Source: JALYRV01 sp036675475 (lineage in GTDB: Bacteria > Acidobacteriota > Vicinamibacteria > Vicinamibacterales > SCN-69-37). Taken from it: a stretch of DNA of 52,341 nt. Below the pieces are notes generated by a model. That model saw only the letters and a program-made list of their open reading frames with translations. It did not search any database and had not been told where the DNA came from. A program made the translations under genes and the position numbers. The DNA is taken from positions 1-52,341 of the forward strand of contig JAKFEY010000097.1 in NCBI GenBank assembly GCA_036675475.1, in the 5' to 3' direction. Shown one piece after another: positions 1-6,722 of the stretch; the first letter of the stretch is position 1; every line of letters starts with the position of its first letter.

Positions 1-564
1 ATCCGCCGCGCCGCGCCGCAGCGCGTCGCTGCCGGCCTCGGCCTGCACCGACGCGCGGAACGGCCCGCCGGCCGCGCTCACCACCTGCACGACGCCGGCA
101 ATGGCGCCGCTGCCGTGCAGCGCGCCCTGCGGCCCGCGCACGACCTCGACGCGATCGATGCCGGCCGGCGACAGGTGCGCGAGGTCGAGGCTGCCGCCGA
201 ACTCGTTGAGCGGGATGCCGTCGACGAGCACCAGCGTGTAGTCCGACTCGCCGCCGCGCGTGAAGATCGAGGTGACCGCGCCGCGCCCGCCCGACGAGGT
301 GATGCCCATGCCGGTGACGGCGCGCAGCGCGTCGCCGAGGCTCTCGGCCTGGCGCGCGCGCACCGCATCGCCGCTGATCACGTCAACGCTGTCGGTGACG
401 CGCGAGAGCGGCACCTCGACGAATGTGGCCGAGACGAAGACGGTGTCGGTGACGGTGGGCACCACCGCGGGCGGCCTGGCCGGCGCCTGTGCCTGAGGTG
501 ACGCGGGTGTCGGGGGAACGGCCTGAACGAAGAGCAGGAACGCGAGCAGGGAGGCGTGAATCAC
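1..564 (-). CDS. btuB: TonB-dependent receptor, probable vitamin B12 (BtuB-like) transporter, N-terminal part
   Basis: The window edge cuts this gene; 188 N-terminal residues are visible. The GTG start at 564 is chosen because AAGGAG lies about 6 bases upstream. Residues 1-27 look like a signal peptide (MIHASLLAFLLFVQAV, then a Pro/Ala/Gln stretch). DTVFVSA at 40-46 resembles a TonB box. Residues about 55-165 form a plug domain with typical motifs (TRGGESDYTLVLVDGIPLNE, VEVVRGPQGALHGSGAIAG). Such receptors import scarce ligands across the outer membrane using TonB energy. The plug alone does not give the ligand. The assignment to cobalamin is inferred from the cobalamin riboswitch directly upstream on the same strand. 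The barrel is outside the window. Confidence 0.88.
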   Translation of the reverse strand, partial: MIHASLLAFLLFVQAVPPTPASPQAQAPARPPAVVPTVTDTVFVSATFVEVPLSRVTDSVDVISGDAVRARQAESLGDALRAVTGMGITSSGGRGAVTSIFTRGGESDYTLVLVDGIPLNEFGGSLDLAHLSPAGIDRVEVVRGPQGALHGSGAIAGVVQVVSAAGGPFRASVQAEAGSDALRRGAAD

Positions 565-576
565 GCGAGGCTCCTT

Positions 577-596
577 CCGGCGTTTGCACGCGCCGG
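577..596 (-). promoter_or_regulatory. Hairpin next to the btuB ribosome binding site
   Basis: On the minus strand CCGGCG and CGCCGG pair as a 6-bp stem around an 8-base loop. The stem ends directly beside AAGGAG, the Shine-Dalgarno of the receptor gene. It lies between the riboswitch aptamer and the start codon and has no U-run, so it looks more like a translational expression platform than a terminator. That role is inferred. Confidence 0.5.
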
Positions 597-604
597 TCAA
601 GGAC

Positions 605-815
605 GGCCCCGGTGGCAGGTATCCTGACTCGCGGGAGGAGTGCGCGACTGGCGTCGTCTTCCCGCAACCGGCGTTTCGCCTCGAGCTGCAGTGACGTCGG
701 GCGGTTCCGCAGGGCTGAAACCCTGCGCTGCCCGAAAGATGCCGATCGCTCCCCGCTTACAGTGGCGGCACCGTGCGGGCTTCACACCCGCTTCCCGTGT
801 CCGCCGGGGCTAGTC
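605..815 (-). promoter_or_regulatory. Cobalamin (adenosylcobalamin-class) riboswitch
   Basis: Read on the minus strand, this leader carries the hallmark conserved blocks of the cobalamin riboswitch in order: GGTGTGAAGCCCGCACGGT, the B12 box GCCGCCACTGTAA, internal helices with GGTTTCAGCCCTGCGGAACC, GCCAGTC, and the closing block GAGTCAGGATACCTGCC near 613-632. Length and block order match the Rfam cobalamin family as I remember it. The next gene downstream is the TonB-dependent receptor at 564, a classic target. Binding of cobalamin is expected to lower receptor expression. Confidence 0.95.
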
Positions 816-829
816 TGTTGTCGGGGGGA

Positions 830-835
830 AGTATA
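830..835 (-). promoter_or_regulatory. -10 box for the riboswitch-receptor transcript
   Basis: TATACT on the minus strand, about 15 bases before the first conserved riboswitch bases, would start the RNA near 823. No good -35 is seen at 17 bases; TTGTCA at 836-841 directly abuts it and is not at promoter spacing. Confidence 0.45.
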
Positions 836-935
836 TGACAAAATAGGGAGCCCGGCCTGGCTCAGGTGGCCCGGTTTGCCCCATGTCGGCAGTTTTCAGT
901 AACATCTAGGGTTTGCCAAGAAGGAAGATGACTGC

Positions 936-1442
936 ATGAGCAAGAGTTCGACCGTCACGGTCCGCGAGCGGCCGTTGTCGGAAGTGACGACCGCGTCCGC
1001 CAACGGGTTTTCGGTCCACGGCGAAACCATTACCGTCCAGACCGATGCGCGCGTCGAACTGCTCGATCTCACCGATCGCATCATGTCGATGGTGCGCGGG
1101 CTGCGCATCAAGGAAGGGTTCGTCAATCTCTTCTCGATGCACACCACGTGCACGGTCTTCATCAACGAGTGGCAGGTGGCCCTGCGCTCGGACATCAAGA
1201 AGTTCCTCGAATCGGTCGTCGCCCGCGACGCGGAGTGGATGCACAACGATCCCGATCACTCCGACTGCGATCGCATGAACGCCGACTCGCACCTGCGCGC
1301 GCTCCTGCTCGGCCACAGCCTCACGCTGCAGATCAGCGGCGGCGAAGTGGTGCTCGGCCAGTGGCAGCGCATCCTCATGGCGGAGCTCGACGGCCCGCGC
1401 GCGCGCACGCTGCGCGTGCAGGTGATGGGCATCACGCAGTAG
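936..1442 (+). CDS. yjbQ: YjbQ/UPF0047 family protein (secondary thiamine-phosphate synthase type)
   Basis: This is a 168-residue soluble protein of the YjbQ/UPF0047 family. Diagnostic stretches are HTTCTVFINEW (about residues 69-79), the acidic and His patch DHSDCDRMNADSH, and the C-terminal LGQWQRILMAELDGPRAR block. Members form trimers; some have weak thiamine-phosphate synthase activity, but the physiological role is unsettled. An AAGGA sits about 10 bases before the ATG. The family is usually about 140 residues, so this one has an N-terminal extension of some 25. The next gene, mqnE, begins 5 bases after the stop, so the two are probably cotranscribed, although no functional link is known to me. 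Confidence 0.88.
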   Translation: MSKSSTVTVRERPLSEVTTASANGFSVHGETITVQTDARVELLDLTDRIMSMVRGLRIKEGFVNLFSMHTTCTVFINEWQVALRSDIKKFLESVVARDAEWMHNDPDHSDCDRMNADSHLRALLLGHSLTLQISGGEVVLGQWQRILMAELDGPRARTLRVQVMGITQ

Positions 1443-1446
1443 CGCC

Positions 1447-2553
1447 GTGAGCCTCTCCGCGATCGCCGATAAGCTCCACGCCGGCGAGCGGCTCTCGTTC
1501 GACGACGGGGTCACGCTCTTTCGCCATCCCGATCTCTATGAAGTGGGCCGCCTCGCCAACCGCGAGCGCGAGACGCGCCACGGCGGCCTGACCTTCTACA
1601 ACTTCAACCTGCGCCTCGAGGCCACCAACGTGTGTGTCGCCTCGTGCCTGTTCTGCTCGTTTTCGCGGCTGAAGCCCGGCGACGCGCAGGCCTACACGAT
1701 GTCGCTCGAGCAGGTCTTCGACAAGCTGCGCGCGCGCGCCTCCCAGCCGCTCACCGAAGTGCACGTCGTCAACGGCCTGCACCCGGATCTGCCGTTCGAG
1801 TACTACCTGGACATGCTGCGCGGCCTGAAGGCGATCCGGCCCGGCATTCACCTGAAGTGCTTCACGGCGGTGGAGATTGCGTTCTTCGCGGATCTGTACG
1901 GCCGCACCGACGAGCAGGTGCTGCGCGAGCTGAAGGACGCCGGCCTCGACTCGCTGCCGGGCGGCGGCGCCGAGATTTTTGCCGAGCGCGTGCGCCGGAA
2001 GATCTGCCACGACAAGGCGGACGCCGATCGGTATCTCTCGATCCATCGCATCGCGCACCGGCTCGGGATGCGCACGAACATCACGATGCTCTACGGCCAC
2101 ATCGAGACGATCGAGGAGCGCGTGGACCACATGCTGCGCACGCGCGCGCTGCAGGACGAGACGGGCGGGCTGCAGGCGTTCATTCCGCTCGCGTTCCATC
2201 CCGACAACAACCAGATGCGCAAGCTGCCGGCGCCGTCGGCCACCGAGACGCTGCGCGTGCACGCGGTGTCGCGGCTGATGATGGACAACGTGCCGCACGT
2301 CAAGGCGTTCTGGATTGCGACGGGCGTGGACGTGGCGCAGATCGCGCTCTGGTACGGCGTGGACGACCTGGACGGCACCGTGCAGGAAGAGAAGATTTAC
2401 CACATGGCCGGCGCGCGCACGCCCGAGACGCTGACGACCGGATCCATCCGCCGCCTCATCCGCAGGGCGGGGCGACTGCCCGTGGAGCGCGACACGCTCT
2501 ACAACGTGGTCACCGGCCCCGAGGTGGACGCCGAACTCGGCGCCACCGCATAG
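1447..2553 (+). CDS. mqnE: Aminofutalosine synthase MqnE (radical SAM)
   Basis: The 368-residue product has a radical-SAM cluster motif C63-x3-C67-x2-C70 (CVASCLFC). It also has MqnE-specific stretches: EVHVVNGLHPDLPFEYY, the HVKAFWIATGVDVAQ block, DDLDGTVQEEKIYHMAGA, and AGRLPVERDTLY. MqnE joins S-adenosylmethionine to 3-[(1-carboxyvinyl)oxy]benzoate to make aminofutalosine in the futalosine route to menaquinone. The related MqnC lacks the HVKAFW block. The start is GTG at 1447, four bases after the yjbQ stop codon. No other mqn genes are in the window, so the pathway must be scattered. Menaquinone would be a suitable electron donor for the redox unit at 4518-10417. Confidence 0.93.
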   Translation: MSLSAIADKLHAGERLSFDDGVTLFRHPDLYEVGRLANRERETRHGGLTFYNFNLRLEATNVCVASCLFCSFSRLKPGDAQAYTMSLEQVFDKLRARASQPLTEVHVVNGLHPDLPFEYYLDMLRGLKAIRPGIHLKCFTAVEIAFFADLYGRTDEQVLRELKDAGLDSLPGGGAEIFAERVRRKICHDKADADRYLSIHRIAHRLGMRTNITMLYGHIETIEERVDHMLRTRALQDETGGLQAFIPLAFHPDNNQMRKLPAPSATETLRVHAVSRLMMDNVPHVKAFWIATGVDVAQIALWYGVDDLDGTVQEEKIYHMAGARTPETLTTGSIRRLIRRAGRLPVERDTLYNVVTGPEVDAELGATA

Positions 2554-2568
2554 CCGCCGTTTTCCTGT

Positions 2569-2574
2569 TACACT
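2569..2574 (+). promoter_or_regulatory. -10 box of a probable nadA promoter
   Basis: TACACT lies 16 bases after the mqnE stop and would start an RNA near 2581, giving nadA a leader of about 80 bases. No clear -35 hexamer is seen. Confidence 0.4.
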
Positions 2575-2607
2575 CGAAGAGTCAAGTTTTTCGGGGGCGA
2601 TAGCCGC

Positions 2608-2635
2608 TCGGGACTTGGCTTTTTTCACGTCCCGA
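2608..2635 (+). promoter_or_regulatory. Stem-loop in the nadA leader
   Basis: TCGGGAC and GTCCCGA form a perfect 7-bp stem around a 14-base loop that contains a T6 run. It sits between the proposed promoter and the start codon. I do not recognise the NAD+-I (nadA) riboswitch core in it; its function is unknown. Confidence 0.45.
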
Positions 2636-2637
2636 CT

Positions 2638-2655
2638 TTGCGCAAAGTTTCACAA
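2638..2655 (+). promoter_or_regulatory. Rex-like operator before nadA
   Basis: TTGCGCAAAGTTTCACAA closely resembles the redox repressor Rex consensus (TTGTGA-N6-TCACAA), with a perfect right half and two mismatches in the left half. It ends 4 bases before the nadA ATG. Rex senses the NADH/NAD+ ratio and controls NAD synthesis genes in several phyla. No rex gene is in the window, so this is sequence resemblance only. Confidence 0.4.
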
Positions 2656-2659
2656 AGTG

Positions 2660-3814
2660 ATGAATGTGCAGACCCTGACGGAGTTCGAGAAGACGCAAAT
2701 CGGCGAGCGCCAGCCGCTGCCCGAGCGCTATCTCCGTTTGTCCGACGAGGAGATGGCCGCGCGCATCCAGGCGGCCAGGGCGGCGCTTGGCGACCGCGTC
2801 GTCATTCTCGGCCATCACTATCAGCGCGACGAGGTGATCCGCTTCGCCGATCACATCGGCGATTCGCTGAAGCTCGCGCAGTTTGCCGCGACGAAAACCG
2901 CCGCCGACTTCATCGTCTTCTGCGGCGTGCACTTCATGGCGGAAAGCGCGGACGTGCTCAGCGCGCCGCACCAGCAGGTGATCCTGCCGGATCTCGCGGC
3001 CGGGTGCTCGATGGCCGACATGGCCGCGATCGATCAGCTCGAGATGTGCTGGCGCGAGCTCGCGCAGCTGGGCGCCGCCTCCGTCGTGCCCGTCACCTAC
3101 ATCAACTCCGCGGCGTCGATTAAAGCCTTCTGCGGCGAGCACGGCGGCATCGTGTGCACGTCGAGCAATGCGGCGAAGGTCATGGCCTGGGCCTGGCAGC
3201 AGGCGGATCAGCCCGCCGGCGCCGGCTCGGGAAAAGTGCTGATGCTGCCCGATCAGCACCTGGGGCGCAACACCGCCTTCGCCATGGGGGTCCCGCTGGA
3301 TCAGATGGTGGTGTGGGATCCGAACGAGCCGTTTGGCGGCCTCACGCGCGAGCAGGTGGCCGCGGCGCGACTGATTCTGTGGAAGGGACACTGCTCGGTG
3401 CACACGCGCTTCAGCGTGGCGCAGATCGCGCTGTTCCGGAAGCAGCATCCGGATGGCCGGGTCATCGTCCACCCTGAGTGCACGCACGACGTCGTGCAGG
3501 CGGCCGACGAGAGCGGCTCGACCGAGCACATCATCCGCACGGTGAAGGGCAGCCCGAAGGGCAGCGTGTGGGCGGTCGGCACCGAAATCCACCTCGTGAA
3601 CCGGCTCGCGGCCGACGTGGCGCCCGATCGCACGGTGGTCACGCTCGATCCGTTCGGCTGCCTGTGCTCGACGATGTTCCGCGTGTCGCCGAATCATCTG
3701 CTGTGGACGCTCGAAGGACTTGTCGACGGAAAGGTCTACAATCGCATTACGGTCGACGAGCCGCAGAAGAGCTTTGCGCGCGTCGCGCTGGATAGAATGT
3801 TGGAGATGGTCTAG
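2660..3814 (+). CDS. nadA: Quinolinate synthase NadA
   Basis: A 384-residue NadA that condenses iminoaspartate with dihydroxyacetone phosphate to quinolinate in de novo NAD synthesis, using a [4Fe-4S] cluster. Three repeats of the NadA fold are visible, with GHHYQRDEVIRFADHIGDS (51-69), GCSMADM (115-121), TYINSAASIKAFCGEHGGIV, PDQHLGRNTA (197-206), KGHCSVHTRF (242-251) and DPFGCLCSTMFRVSPNH (330-346). C116, C245 and C336 (or C334) are the probable cluster ligands by analogy with the long Bacillus-type NadA. The ATG at 2660 is preferred over an upstream TTG at 2615, because residues added by the TTG run through the leader hairpin and Rex-like site and match nothing in the family. nadB and nadC are not adjacent. 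Confidence 0.95.
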   Translation: MNVQTLTEFEKTQIGERQPLPERYLRLSDEEMAARIQAARAALGDRVVILGHHYQRDEVIRFADHIGDSLKLAQFAATKTAADFIVFCGVHFMAESADVLSAPHQQVILPDLAAGCSMADMAAIDQLEMCWRELAQLGAASVVPVTYINSAASIKAFCGEHGGIVCTSSNAAKVMAWAWQQADQPAGAGSGKVLMLPDQHLGRNTAFAMGVPLDQMVVWDPNEPFGGLTREQVAAARLILWKGHCSVHTRFSVAQIALFRKQHPDGRVIVHPECTHDVVQAADESGSTEHIIRTVKGSPKGSVWAVGTEIHLVNRLAADVAPDRTVVTLDPFGCLCSTMFRVSPNHLLWTLEGLVDGKVYNRITVDEPQKSFARVALDRMLEMV

Positions 3815-3872
3815 CCCCGCCGCACCCCGCCATGCTGACGGGCGTCGGCGCGCTTCTGGAGGTCCCCCCGCA

Positions 3873-4472
<600 letters not shown>

Positions 4473-4475
4473 AGT

Positions 4476-4515
4476 TGGTGATCTGGCGATCTGGTGATTT
4501 GGTGATCTGGTGAAT
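4476..4515 (+). repeat. Five 8-bp tandem repeats filling the sodA-narK gap
   Basis: Five consecutive octamers (TGGTGATC, TGGCGATC, TGGTGATT, TGGTGATC, TGGTGAAT) run from 3 bases after the sodA stop to the TAG that directly precedes the GTG start of the next gene. The tract replaces any recognisable promoter or Shine-Dalgarno. Confidence 0.85.
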
Positions 4516-4517
4516 TA

Positions 4518-6722
4518 GTGCGCGCGCTGCTGCTCGCGACGCTCTCGTTCTTCGTCTCGTTTGCTGCCTGGGGGCTGGTCGGCGGCCTGGCCCCCGTGTT
4601 TGCCGACCTCTATTCGCTGAGCGCATCGCAAACCGCCCTGCTCGTGGCGGTTCCGGTGCTGCTCGGATCGATCGCGCGCCTGCCGATGGGCATCCTCACG
4701 GATCGCTTCGGCGGGCGCGGCGTGTTCACGCTGCTGCTCGTGGTGTCGGCCGCGGCGGCCGCGCTCGTTCCGCTCACCTCGAGCTACGGCTCGCTCATTG
4801 CCGCGGCCTTCTTCATCGGCCTCGCGGGTTCTTCGTTCTCGATTGGCGCGGCGTTCGTCGCGCGCTGGACGCCGCCGGCGCGCCAGGGGATGGCGCTCGG
4901 CGTGTACGGGCTCGGCACGCTCGGCCAGTCGGTCGCGGTGTTCGGCGGCCCGATGATCGCGCGCGCGTACGGCTGGCCGGCCGTCTTCAACGCGATGGCC
5001 GTCATGCTGCTGGCATGGGCCGCCGTCTTCGCGGTCTCCGCGCGCAATCCGCCGCGTCCCGGCGCCGGCGCCGGCTTCGGCGCGATGATCCGCGTGCTGC
5101 GCACGTCCCCGACGGCGTGGCTGCTCGGCGCGTTCTACTTCCTCACCTTCGGCGGCTTCGTCGCCTTCTCGATCTATCTGCCCACGCTGCTGCGATCGCA
5201 GTTCGGCCTGTCGCCGGCCGACGCCGGCTTCCGCGCCGCGGGCTTCGTCGTGTTTGCCACGCTGATGCGCCCCGCGGGCGGCTGGCTGGCCGATCGCATC
5301 GGCGGCGCGCAGGTGCTGTCGTGGGTGTTTGCCGGCATCGCGATCTTTTCGCTGCTGCTGGCCTGGCCGGCGATGGTGCCGTTCACCGTGGGCGCGCTGG
5401 CGTGCGCGGCGCTGATGGGGCTGGGCAACGGCGCCGTCTTCAAGCTCGTGCCCGAAAAGTTTCCGACGCAGACCGGCACGGTCACCGGCCTGGTCGGCGC
5501 GCTCGGCGGCCTCGGCGGCTTCTTTCCGCCGCTGCTGCTCGGCTTCTTCCGCGACTCGTTCGGCATCATCTGGCCCGGCTTCGTGCTGCTGTCGCTGACG
5601 GCGATTGCGCTGCGCTATGCGAACCGGCGCGTGTTCGATCCGGCCGATGTGGAATGGCGCCTCGCGCTGCCGCTGGCCGCGCGCCAGCAGGCCGAGCGCA
5701 TCCGCGCCGCCACCTGGGGCATCCTGCTCACCGCCCTCCTCGCCGCCGCCATCGTCGTCGGCTCGCGCAACCTGCAGCATTTCGACGCGGCGCTGGTCGG
5801 CTACACGTTCGCGACGCTGTTTGCGACGTTCGGCATCGCGTACCGCTATTCGATGTGGCTGCAGCGGCCGCCCACGCGCATGTACTGGCGGCGCGGGTGG
5901 CACGTCTTCGCGCGCCGGCGCGATCTCGTGCGCAACATGGCGACGCTGAGCAAGCGCGCGGTCGTCGACGTGGCGGGCAACCGCTTCATCTTCATGCGCG
6001 CGCGGCTGCGCGGCATGGCGCACTGGCTGATCATGTGGGGCTGCCTGCTGGCCGCCGCCATCACGTTTCCGCTGGTGTGGGGCTGGATTCACTTCGAGAC
6101 CGTGCCGGGCGACCTGCACATGTACCGCACGTTCGTCTTCGGCATTCCGGCGCAGGACTTTCCGGTCGACTCGGCGTTTGCGTTCCTCATTTTCCACGGC
6201 CTCGTGTGGTCGTCGTTCCTGGTGATTGGCGGCGTGATGCTGGCGTTCCGGCGGCGGATGATCGATCACGGCGCCGCGGCCGTGCAGCAGTTCGGGCAGG
6301 ACATCCTGCCGCTGCTGCTGCTGTTTGCGATCAGCGTCACGGGCCTGATGCTGACGGCGAGCTACACGTGGATGCGCGGCTACGCCTATGACTTCCTGGC
6401 CATCCTGCACGCGGCCACGGTCATCATCACGCTGCTCTGGCTGCCGTTCGGCAAGCTGTTTCACGTGTTCCAGCGTCCGGCGCAGCTTGGCGTCGGCTTC
6501 TACAAGGACGCGGGCGCGCGCGGCCAGAAGGCCATGTGCCTGCGGTGCGGCCTGCCGCACGCGCCGCAGATGATGGTGGACGACTTGATCACGGTCGAGC
6601 GCGAGCTCGGCTTCACGTATGAAATGGCCGGCGGGCACTATCAGCAGGTGTGCCCGCGCTGCCGGCGCGCGCTCTACGGGCTTGCGCAGGGCGCGCTCTG
6701 GCGTCAGGCGAGACAGGACTGA
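4518..6722 (+). CDS. NarK-type nitrate/nitrite porter fused to a cytochrome-b-like membrane domain
   Basis: A 734-residue fusion. Residues about 1-370 are an MFS transporter of the nitrate/nitrite porter family: motif A (GILTDRFGGRG) and both nitrate signatures, GLAGSSFSIGAAF from 101 and GNGAVFKLVPEKF from 303, followed by GLVGALGGLGGFFPP. Residues about 390-660 add at least five more membrane segments with His residues in or near them (GMAHWLIMWG, LIFHGLVWSS, AILHAATV, GKLFHVFQRP), like NarI/HdrE-type diheme cytochromes b. The tail has two Cys pairs (C674/C677, C712/C715), possibly a metal ribbon. It likely imports nitrate and links quinol oxidation to the reductase encoded next. The GTG at 4518 overlaps the last base of a TAG; the next gene overlaps its stop (TGATG). 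Heme binding is inferred. Confidence 0.85.
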   Translation: MRALLLATLSFFVSFAAWGLVGGLAPVFADLYSLSASQTALLVAVPVLLGSIARLPMGILTDRFGGRGVFTLLLVVSAAAAALVPLTSSYGSLIAAAFFIGLAGSSFSIGAAFVARWTPPARQGMALGVYGLGTLGQSVAVFGGPMIARAYGWPAVFNAMAVMLLAWAAVFAVSARNPPRPGAGAGFGAMIRVLRTSPTAWLLGAFYFLTFGGFVAFSIYLPTLLRSQFGLSPADAGFRAAGFVVFATLMRPAGGWLADRIGGAQVLSWVFAGIAIFSLLLAWPAMVPFTVGALACAALMGLGNGAVFKLVPEKFPTQTGTVTGLVGALGGLGGFFPPLLLGFFRDSFGIIWPGFVLLSLTAIALRYANRRVFDPADVEWRLALPLAARQQAERIRAATWGILLTALLAAAIVVGSRNLQHFDAALVGYTFATLFATFGIAYRYSMWLQRPPTRMYWRRGWHVFARRRDLVRNMATLSKRAVVDVAGNRFIFMRARLRGMAHWLIMWGCLLAAAITFPLVWGWIHFETVPGDLHMYRTFVFGIPAQDFPVDSAFAFLIFHGLVWSSFLVIGGVMLAFRRRMIDHGAAAVQQFGQDILPLLLLFAISVTGLMLTASYTWMRGYAYDFLAILHAATVIITLLWLPFGKLFHVFQRPAQLGVGFYKDAGARGQKAMCLRCGLPHAPQMMVDDLITVERELGFTYEMAGGHYQQVCPRCRRALYGLAQGALWRQARQD

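Noticed and set aside
836..841. TTGTCA as -35 for the riboswitch promoter
   Set aside because: It directly abuts the TATACT box, so the spacing is impossible for that -10; with a -10 17 bases downstream only the poor CAGACT-type sequence is available.
2581..2659. NAD+-I (nadA) riboswitch in the nadA leader, known from Acidobacteria
   Set aside because: The conserved core blocks I remember for that motif are not visible; only one simple stem-loop and a Rex-like palindrome are seen.
2615..2659. TTG-initiated 15-residue N-terminal extension of NadA
   Set aside because: It would translate the leader hairpin and Rex-like site and adds no family-like residues.
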